Assembly: GCA_002361235.1 (NCBI GenBank)
Contig: DESI01000011.1
Coordinates: 1-17,116, forward strand
From: Porphyromonadaceae bacterium UBA3318
Lineage (GTDB): Bacteria; Bacteroidota; Bacteroidia; Bacteroidales; Muribaculaceae
Direction of reading: 5' to 3'
DNA: 17,116 nucleotides
In this document: one piece after another, positions 7,501 through 12,614 of the stretch
Layout of the letters: the number at the start of each line of letters is the position of its first letter
Position numbering within the stretch: position 1 is the first letter of the stretch
Made by a program: the position numbers and the translations under genes
The notes under the pieces: model-generated
Told to the model about the DNA's origin: nothing
The model's input: the letters and a program-made list of their open reading frames with translations, nothing else
Databases searched by the model: none

Positions 7501-8226
7501 CTGCATCGAGACGCATATCAGACGGTCGTGTGCCTCGGCATCCTCCTCGTTGGTGAAGTGAACGTCGTTGGTGCATATCACCTTGATATCATGTTTGCGC
7601 GCCAATTGCAACAATACCTCGTTTACCTTGCATTGCTCGGTGTAAACCTCGCGGTTGGCATTTTCCTTGAATGTCTGGTGACGCTGCAGCTCGAGATAGT
7701 AGTCATCGCCGAACACGCTTTTGTACCACAACACACGCTCTTCGGCCTTTTCAAGTTCATCGTGCATTATGAATTGAGGCACTTCACCGCCAAGACACGC
7801 CGAGCATACTATCAGACCCTCCTTGTGAGCTTCGAGATCCTCCCTGTCAGTTCGGGGCTTGTAATAGTAGCCTTCGGTCCATGCACGGCTTACGAGCTTC
7901 ACCAGATTATGATAACCTTTCAGGTTCTTGGCCAGTACAATAAGGTGATAGCCGTTGTCGCTCTTGTCTTTCTTCTCCGTCATCTTGTTGCGGGCCACAT
8001 ACATCTCGCATCCGATAATGGGCTTGAATTTGTCGCCCTCCTCACGTTTGGAATTCACCTTATCCACATAGTTCCAGAATTCCTTGATTCCGAACATGTT
8101 GCCGTGATCGGTTATGGCTATGCCTTTCATGCCCGTGGATATGGCTTTATCCACAAGCTCGGGTATGGTAGCCTTGCCGTCAAGAAGACTGTACTGGGTG
8201 TGTACGTGAAGATGAGTAAAAGACAT
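4543..8226 (-). CDS. dnaE: DNA polymerase III alpha subunit
   Basis: The replicative C-family DNA polymerase, 1227 residues. The N-terminal PHP domain (about 1-230) begins HLHVHTQYS. The polymerase core holds GPGRGSAAGS (421-430) and the catalytic aspartates D465 and D467 in PDIDVDF and D629 in IKMDFLGL. A helix-hairpin-helix lies at about 896-916 (FGLAAVKGVGLNAV), a QLSLF word fitting the internal beta-clamp motif at 989-993, and an OB fold at about 1060-1140. It is of the DnaE1 type, not PolC, as no exonuclease domain is inserted. The PHP metal ligands lost in E. coli DnaE appear intact here: H7, H9, D16, H41, E74, H94, C144, D221, H223. The ATG at 8226 lies about 15 bases after a perfect promoter. 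The next gene is trxA. The call is certain. Confidence 0.98.
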   Translation of the reverse strand: MSFTHLHVHTQYSLLDGKATIPELVDKAISTGMKGIAITDHGNMFGIKEFWNYVDKVNSKREEGDKFKPIIGCEMYVARNKMTEKKDKSDNGYHLIVLAKNLKGYHNLVKLVSRAWTEGYYYKPRTDREDLEAHKEGLIVCSACLGGEVPQFIMHDELEKAEERVLWYKSVFGDDYYLELQRHQTFKENANREVYTEQCKVNEVLLQLARKHDIKVICTNDVHFTNEEDAEAHDRLICVSMQKTFSEPRLHYTKQEWLKTPEQMQEIFKDIPEALTNTEEIFNKVEFYSINHAPIMPFFDIPKEFGTEEEYRARLTEKDLFDEFTQDENGNVVLTPEEAQKKIDRLGGYDKLYRIKFEADYLAKLTMDGAKERYGDPVPEDVAERLKFELYIMKTMGFPGYFLIVQDFINTGRKQLGVSIGPGRGSAAGSAAAYCLGITQIDPIKYDLLFERFLNPDRISLPDIDVDFDDDGRYEVLKYVTEKYGAEKVAHIITFGTMAAKMAIKDVAKVLEVPLPEANRLARLVPDRLPDVDGKSPKINLKNCLKYSKEFAAEQSNPDERVRETLKYAEQLEGNVRNTGIHACGVIICRDDITDWVPVSMATDADGSKVVSTQYEGSIIEDTGLIKMDFLGLKTLSIIKEAQYNIKMRHGHEIDIDHIPLDDPKTFELYCKGATTSTFQFESAGMQNSLRSLQPSKFEDLIAMNALYRPGPMDYIPTFIKRKHGEEPIEYDIPCMKQYLEETYGVTVYQEQVMLLSRLLANFTRGESDMLRKAMGKKQIDKMQKLKKKFMEQGQGNGYEEKTLNKIWEDWEKFASYAFNKSHATCYTWVAYQTAYLKAHYPAEYMAGVLSRNLTASDKMTKVMEECRRMGLKVLGPDINESIEKFGVNAAGDIRFGLAAVKGVGLNAVKAIIDERNANGPYKDIYDFVERVNLSACNRGAIENLAMAGAFDSFGQRREAYVQQVFDSTFTDCLVKYGQSVQNDKNSLQLSLFGELEPIETNRPPFPEVEPWTQLALLNKEKELVTRYLSAHPLDPYAMEIKYGCTCTCDEFQQREEVPGNVTIAGLVTKVSTKVSRTGKEFSIVEIEDFSGKAEIRLFGRNHVNFRDKFHEGEAIFVALSYTPSRYQPDRTDMNIVKIEPLENIKGKIANSLTIFLDVDYNNEELFKKINECTGDKRRGELYLELIDRKTRQSVKIHSRRHYDIDIDMIELLEANGVKFKVSTMES

Positions 8227-8241
8227 TCCGCTATTTTTTTA

Positions 8242-8272
8242 CAAATTTAATAATAATAGTGCGATTCGCAAA
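8242..8272 (-). promoter_or_regulatory. Promoter for dnaE-trxA
   Basis: On the minus strand TTTG (8269-8272), 19 bases, then TAAATTTG (8242-8249): an exact match to the Bacteroidota sigma-A consensus. The start would fall near 8238, leaving a leader of only about 10-12 bases before the dnaE ATG, too short for a conventional Shine-Dalgarno. This agrees with the weak use of SD sequences in the phylum. Confidence 0.75.
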
Positions 8273-8323
8273 GAGCGGATTTAATATTTTTCCGGAACAC
8301 ATTTTGAGACAATACGATACAAA

Positions 8324-8358
8324 ATAACTCCGCTTCACGCAGAGTGAAACGGAGCTAT
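8324..8358. terminator. Terminator after the TPR gene
   Basis: Bases 8324-8338 pair with 8344-8358 (15 bp with two G-T pairs) around a 5-base loop. On the minus strand the stem reads CTCCGTTTCAC...GTGAAGCGGAG and is followed by TTATTTTG, a usable U tract. It lies about 45 bases past the TPR gene stop and insulates the dnaE promoter from gyrA/TPR transcription. A weaker stem (ATTCCG / CGGAAT, 8365-8370 with 8382-8387) lies between it and the stop. Confidence 0.8.
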
Positions 8359-8401
8359 ATCTGAATTCCGCTGTTAATAAACGGAATGCTGTTATATCAC
8401 A

Positions 8402-9616
8402 TTACTTGTTGAAATATGTATCGAGAGCGTAGTTGATGTTCTCCAACACGTAGTTCACGTCGCTGTCGTCGGGGTTCATGGACTTGGCGCGGTCGGCGAT
8501 AGCCTTTGCAGCCTCGAAGTAATTTACCTTCACGTCCTGACGAGCCTCGGGAGCTGCACCTTCGATGGCATTCCATTTCGTGGTGCCGGTGCGGAATATC
8601 TTCTTGCTGGCGTTCTTCAGGGTCTCGAAGTCGGTGTCGGCGAAGCTGGCGGCCTTGCGGTAGTCGGCTACCGATTCCTCGTCCTTGCCGTTGCGGTCGT
8701 AAACGAATCCACGCAGGCCGTAAAGAGCTCCGTTTTCAGGATTCTTGCCGATCTCGTCGTTCAGCAGGGCCAGCACCTTGTCGGTTTGGTTCTCGTTCAT
8801 CCAGGAATTCACCAGATTGTTGATGAACAGCATCTGCGATGTTCCGAACTTCTTGTACCCGTCAAACGCGATGTCCTCAATCTGCTTCTGAGCCTCATCA
8901 GCCTTGGTCGAGTCATTCTGAGCCATATACTGCCAGCAGGCAATCTCGTACACATAGTTCTGTGCATTGTCATAATTGTTCTGACGGGCTTTCTTGAATG
9001 CCAGAGCGGCCTCGGGAAGTGCATTGCCTGCGTATGCTGCTATACCGGCGTTGAAGTATGCCGTGTTGATCACGGAATCGGCGGTTGCCTTCATCAGTTT
9101 GTCGGCATGTACGCTCTTCGGCAGATCGCCATACAACATGAACAATTCGTATGCCTCGGGATAGTACATCTTCTCGTTATAGAATGCAATGGCGCTGTTG
9201 AAGTAGTCGTTGAAGTGGCCGTTGATGCGGCTTATCATATCCTTCGAATACTTGGGCTTTACCTTACCTTTGGCATCGGGTACGGAATCAAGGGGAAATC
9301 CCTTCTGGAACATCTTGTATCCGTTCAGCAGTTGCTTGCCCATCTCAATCGGATTCACGTCCTTGTCCTGAGGATTGATCATCTGCTTGGTACGGGCCAG
9401 ATCGTAAACCTCATATTCGTTCTTACCTCCGACATAATAGGTCCGGGCATCGTTAGCCGTTTCGGGATTCTTGCTTGCCTGGTCAATCAGACTGCGTGAT
9501 TCAGCAATCTTGTCAGCTTTGCCTGACAGCTTCGACGCCTGGTCTACCACTGCCTTCTGGGCCATCATCGTGCCTGCGGCTCCGACGCACAGCATCAGCG
9601 TGAGAATTGTTTTCAT
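8402..9616 (-). CDS. Exported tetratricopeptide-repeat protein
   Basis: A periplasmic or envelope protein of 404 residues without a known enzymatic domain. Residues 1-20 are a signal peptide ending MMAQ, a frequent cleavage region in Bacteroidota; the stretch after it lacks a lipobox cysteine. The rest is alpha-helical, with TPR-like pairs such as INTAYFNAGIAAYAGNALPE (about 190-210) and GALYGLRGFVYDRNGKDEES (about 295-315). The final segment AKSMNPDDSDVNYVLENINY also fits a TPR-type end. TPR arrays bind proteins, but the partner is unknown. It follows gyrA on the same strand after 153 bases and is probably transcribed at least partly from gyrA, as no promoter match lies in the gap. I recall a TPR gene after gyrA in other Bacteroidales, so the linkage may be conserved. 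Confidence 0.85.
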   Translation of the reverse strand: MKTILTLMLCVGAAGTMMAQKAVVDQASKLSGKADKIAESRSLIDQASKNPETANDARTYYVGGKNEYEVYDLARTKQMINPQDKDVNPIEMGKQLLNGYKMFQKGFPLDSVPDAKGKVKPKYSKDMISRINGHFNDYFNSAIAFYNEKMYYPEAYELFMLYGDLPKSVHADKLMKATADSVINTAYFNAGIAAYAGNALPEAALAFKKARQNNYDNAQNYVYEIACWQYMAQNDSTKADEAQKQIEDIAFDGYKKFGTSQMLFINNLVNSWMNENQTDKVLALLNDEIGKNPENGALYGLRGFVYDRNGKDEESVADYRKAASFADTDFETLKNASKKIFRTGTTKWNAIEGAAPEARQDVKVNYFEAAKAIADRAKSMNPDDSDVNYVLENINYALDTYFNK

Positions 9617-9631
9617 GTTATGTTCTGTTTA

Positions 9632-9663
9632 GCACCCGGCCCCGTGCTTTCGCGGCCGGATGC
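9632..9663 (-). promoter_or_regulatory. GC-rich hairpin in the leader of the TPR gene
   Basis: On the minus strand GCATCCGGCC (9654-9663) pairs with GGCCGGGTGC (9632-9641), 10 bp with one G-U. Inside it a small GC[GAAA]GC helix with a GNRA tetraloop is possible. It ends 15 bases before the TPR ATG and has no U tract, so it is not an ordinary terminator. It may protect the mRNA 5' end after processing of a gyrA-TPR transcript, or affect ribosome access. Confidence 0.5.
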
Positions 9664-9769
9664 ATAATTAATATTGGTTTCCTTTTTCTACAGTATGTGT
9701 CTTTCTATATATGATACGCACTGTGTCCGGAAGTTTAACTATTATATCGCTGTTATGCGTATATTATTG

Positions 9770-12346
9770 TCATTCCTCCGCATTTTGTTCCTCGGTTGCC
9801 TGAATATTGTCGGAAACTACATCGGACGCCTGGGCATCTTCAACAGAGCCTTCGGCTAAAGCCTCGTTATTTTCCGCATCTTCCTCCGTCGGTTCTGCTT
9901 CCGGATCCGACTGCACCTTGCAGACAGAAGCTATAGTGTCACCACGTTTTCCGAGGTCAATCAGTTTCACGCCTTGTGTAGCGCGGCCCATCACGCGGAT
10001 GGACTTCACGGGCAGGCGCAGTGCGACGCCACTCTGATTTATGATCATCAGGTCGTTGTCGTCGGTCACATTCTTTATCGCAATCAGCTTGCCGGTCTTA
10101 TCCGTGATCATAAGCGTACGCACACCTTTACCGCCACGGTTGGTGATTCGGTAGTCCTCGATATCGGAACGCTTTCCATAACCGTTTTCGGATACAACCA
10201 TGATTGTCTCGCCTTCCTTGCCGGTCAGCGTGATCATGCCGATTACCTCATCGTTATCATCGTCAAGGGTCATGCCGCGCACACCGGTGCTGACACGTCC
10301 CATGGTACGCACCGTTTCTTCGGGGAATCGGATGGCACGACCGTTCTTGTTGGCCAGCACTATCTGCGACTTGCCGTCAGTAAGGCGTACGCCTATCACC
10401 TCGTCGTCGTCACGCAGCAGAATGGCGGTAACGCCGATTGCTCGCGGATGCGAGTATGATGCGAGCGAGGTCTTCTTGATGACTCCCTTCTTGGTGGCGA
10501 ACACAAGGTTGTGTGTCGTGTTGTATGCCGGATCAAGCAACCCCTTCGTGCGGATGAATGCGTTGACATGGTCGTCGGGTTCAAGCTGCAGCAGGTTCTG
10601 GATGGCACGGCCCTTTGAATTCTTGGCTCCCTCGGGAATCTCGTACACTTTCAGCCAGTAGCAACGGCCCTTCTGTGTGAAGAACAGGATGTGGTTGTGG
10701 TTGGTGGCGGGATATATGTATTCTATGAAGTCCTCGTCGCGCGTCGAACTGCCCTTGGCTCCGACACCGCCGCGATGCTGCGCGCGGAATTCGGAAAGGG
10801 GAGTCCTCTTAATATAACCTAAATGCGAGATGGTGATGATCATCGGGTCATCGGGGAAGAAGTCCTCGGAATTGAAGTCCCCGCTGAACGGATTTACCGA
10901 GGTGCGACGCTCGTCGCCGTAACGGTCGCGGATATCCTCCAACTCGCCTTTGATCACTTCGCGAAGCACCTGCTCGCTGTTCAGTATCTCCTGATAGCGT
11001 GCAATGGCTGCCAACAGGTTCTGATACTTCTCCTGCAGCTTGTCCATCTCCAGACCGGTGAGCTGACGCAAACGCATCTCGACGATTTTGTCAGCCTGGG
11101 CCATATCAAGCTCAAAGCGGTCGCACAGGCGCTGCTTGGCATCCTCGGGTGTAGCGGAACTGCGGATGATGTGTATTACTTCATCAATGTTGTCACAAGC
11201 TATGATCAGGCCTTTGGTCAGATGAGCCTCCTTTTCAGCCTCTGCCAGGTCATGGCGTGTGCGGCGCAACACCACCTCGCGGCGATGATCTACGAATGCC
11301 TCAAGAATTTCCTTCAGGCTCAGCGACTTGGGCCGTCCGTTCACCAACGCCACATTGTTCACGCTGAACGACGACTGTAATGCCGTCATCTTGAACAGCT
11401 TGTTGAGCACGACCTTGGCATTGGCCTCACGCTTGACATCAATCACGATATTGATCTTTCCGCGGGCCGACGTATCGGTCACATCGGCAATGCCGTCTAT
11501 TTTCTTCTCGTCTGCCAGTTCGGCTATATTCTTAACAAGCTCCGACTTGATTACACCGTAAGGAATTTCCGATATCACGATGGAATCGTGGTTGTCGTGC
11601 GTCTCGATTTCGGCCTTGGCTCGGATCACGATACGGCCTCTGCCGGTCTCGTAAGCGTCGCGAACACCCTGCAGGCCATATATTTCTCCGCCTGTCGGGA
11701 AATCCGGAGCCTTGACATATTCCATCAATCCGTCAAGATCGATGTCGGGATTGTCTATCAGCGCTATGGATGCATTCAACGACTCGGTCAGGTTGTGGGG
11801 CGGCATGTTTGTGGCCATACCCACGGCGATACCCGAGGCACCGTTCACCAACAGGTTAGGAATTCTGGTGGGCAGCACGGCGGGTTCAAGCAACGTATTG
11901 TCGAAGTTGGGTACGAAATCTACCGTTTCCTTATCCAGATCACGCAGCATTTCCTCACCCATGCGTGCCAGCTTCACCTCAGTGTAACGCATGGCGGCAG
12001 GCGAGTCGCCGTCGATCGATCCGAAGTTACCCTGACCGAACACAAGCGGATAACGCAACGACCACTCCTGGGCGAGGCGCACCATTGTCAGATATATCGA
12101 GGAGTCGCCGTGAGGGTGATACTTACCCATCACTTCTCCTACCACACGAGCGGATTTCTTTGTGTCTCCGGCAAAGGTGTTGTGCAGTTCGTTCATGCCG
12201 AACAACACACGACGGTGCACCGGCTTGAAGCCGTCTCTCACGTCAGGCAATGCTCGCGACACAATTACCGACATCGAATAGTCGATGTAGGCTTCCTTCA
12301 TCTCCGATTCTATGTTAATCGGGATTATCTTGTCATCTCCTTGCAT
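9770..12346 (-). CDS. gyrA: DNA gyrase subunit A
   Basis: GyrA cuts and rejoins DNA in the gyrase A2B2 complex, introducing negative supercoils. It has 858 residues. The breakage-reunion domain is about 1-500, with the catalytic tyrosine Y121 preceded by R120 (AAMRYTEV). The quinolone-resistance region is HPHGDSSIYLTMVR, giving S82 at the E. coli Ser83 position and L86 at the Asp87 position. The C-terminal beta-pinwheel (about 500-810) carries a degenerate GyrA box QHRGGVG (523-529). A closer NRGGKG word is at 736-741, and a tail of about 45 mostly acidic residues follows (814-858). The lack of ParC-type shortening, the pinwheel and the long acidic tail favour GyrA over ParC. It diverges from clpC and has its own perfect promoter. 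The TPR gene follows. Confidence 0.97.
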   Translation of the reverse strand: MQGDDKIIPINIESEMKEAYIDYSMSVIVSRALPDVRDGFKPVHRRVLFGMNELHNTFAGDTKKSARVVGEVMGKYHPHGDSSIYLTMVRLAQEWSLRYPLVFGQGNFGSIDGDSPAAMRYTEVKLARMGEEMLRDLDKETVDFVPNFDNTLLEPAVLPTRIPNLLVNGASGIAVGMATNMPPHNLTESLNASIALIDNPDIDLDGLMEYVKAPDFPTGGEIYGLQGVRDAYETGRGRIVIRAKAEIETHDNHDSIVISEIPYGVIKSELVKNIAELADEKKIDGIADVTDTSARGKINIVIDVKREANAKVVLNKLFKMTALQSSFSVNNVALVNGRPKSLSLKEILEAFVDHRREVVLRRTRHDLAEAEKEAHLTKGLIIACDNIDEVIHIIRSSATPEDAKQRLCDRFELDMAQADKIVEMRLRQLTGLEMDKLQEKYQNLLAAIARYQEILNSEQVLREVIKGELEDIRDRYGDERRTSVNPFSGDFNSEDFFPDDPMIITISHLGYIKRTPLSEFRAQHRGGVGAKGSSTRDEDFIEYIYPATNHNHILFFTQKGRCYWLKVYEIPEGAKNSKGRAIQNLLQLEPDDHVNAFIRTKGLLDPAYNTTHNLVFATKKGVIKKTSLASYSHPRAIGVTAILLRDDDEVIGVRLTDGKSQIVLANKNGRAIRFPEETVRTMGRVSTGVRGMTLDDDNDEVIGMITLTGKEGETIMVVSENGYGKRSDIEDYRITNRGGKGVRTLMITDKTGKLIAIKNVTDDNDLMIINQSGVALRLPVKSIRVMGRATQGVKLIDLGKRGDTIASVCKVQSDPEAEPTEEDAENNEALAEGSVEDAQASDVVSDNIQATEEQNAEE

Positions 12347-12390
12347 TTTATTCTATAATACCGCTAAATTCGGGTTTAGTTCTCTATTCC

Positions 12391-12411
12391 GGAAGCATCC
12401 GAAACGCTTCC
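12391..12411 (-). promoter_or_regulatory. Small hairpin in the gyrA leader
   Basis: The gyrA leader RNA can fold GGAAGCGT with ATGCTTCC (8 bp, one G-U) around a 5-base loop, UUCGG. It lies about 45 bases before the ATG and about 15 bases after the predicted start of transcription. There is no following U tract. It may be a stability element; no known riboswitch is recognised. Confidence 0.4.
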
Positions 12412-12433
12412 TTAAATCATGCGGTTATTGCTA

Positions 12434-12464
12434 CAAAATTACAAAAAAATCCCCATTAAACAAA
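12434..12464 (-). promoter_or_regulatory. Promoter for gyrA
   Basis: On the minus strand TTTG (12461-12464), 19 bases, then TAATTTTG (12434-12441), an exact match to the Bacteroidota consensus. Transcription would begin near 12430, giving a leader of about 80 bases that contains the hairpin at 12391-12411. One arm of a 9-bp inverted repeat (12465-12473) abuts the -33 element. Confidence 0.75.
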
Positions 12465-12516
12465 ATGAAATACATCCCCGACCGTTAGCATTTTCACACA
12501 TTATACAGTATTTCAT
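12465..12516. repeat. Widely spaced 9-bp inverted repeat at the gyrA promoter
   Basis: ATGAAATAC (12465-12473) and GTATTTCAT (12508-12516) are exact reverse complements, with 34 bases between and about 43 bp from centre to centre (about four helical turns). The left arm touches the -33 element of gyrA. This geometry would suit two dimers or a looped operator, but a 9-bp repeat in AT-rich DNA can also arise by chance. Confidence 0.4.
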
Positions 12517-12575
12517 GTTATTTTTACTAATTTCCCGGCCCGACATATCAATGTGGGATTACAGCATATACTTTT

Positions 12576-12591
12576 TGGCATAACATTTGTT
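12576..12591 (+). promoter_or_regulatory. Possible sigma-54-like promoter for clpC
   Basis: TGGCATAACATTTGTT resembles the -24/-12 sigma-54 consensus (TGGCACG-N4-TTGCW): the TGGCA block, the spacing and the TTG match, but the -12 GC reads GT. Initiation would fall near 12602, about 13 bases before the ATG. An alternative reading is a one-mismatch -7 element, AACATTTG (12582-12589), but no TTTG stands 19-21 bases upstream. A small imperfect stem with ACAT/ATGT arms lies just upstream (12539-12557). Confidence 0.3.
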
Positions 12592-12614
12592 TATGGGTTA
12601 TAAAACGATTGTAA

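Noticed and set aside
7528..8250. 240-residue open frame antisense to the start of dnaE
   Set aside because: Shadow of the PHP-coding region; no motif of its own and it crosses the dnaE promoter.
8786..9499. 237-residue open frame antisense to the TPR gene
   Set aside because: Hydrophobic-looking but explained by the complement of the TPR codons; no start context or domain.
9714..9762. ATACGCA / TGCGTAT inverted repeat after gyrA as a terminator
   Set aside because: Only 7 bp around a 35-base loop and no U tract, so unlikely to end transcription.
11588..12358. 256-residue open frame antisense to gyrA (plus strand)
   Set aside because: It lies wholly opposite a certain gyrA, is His/Val-rich as expected of a codon-complement frame, and shows no recognised domain.
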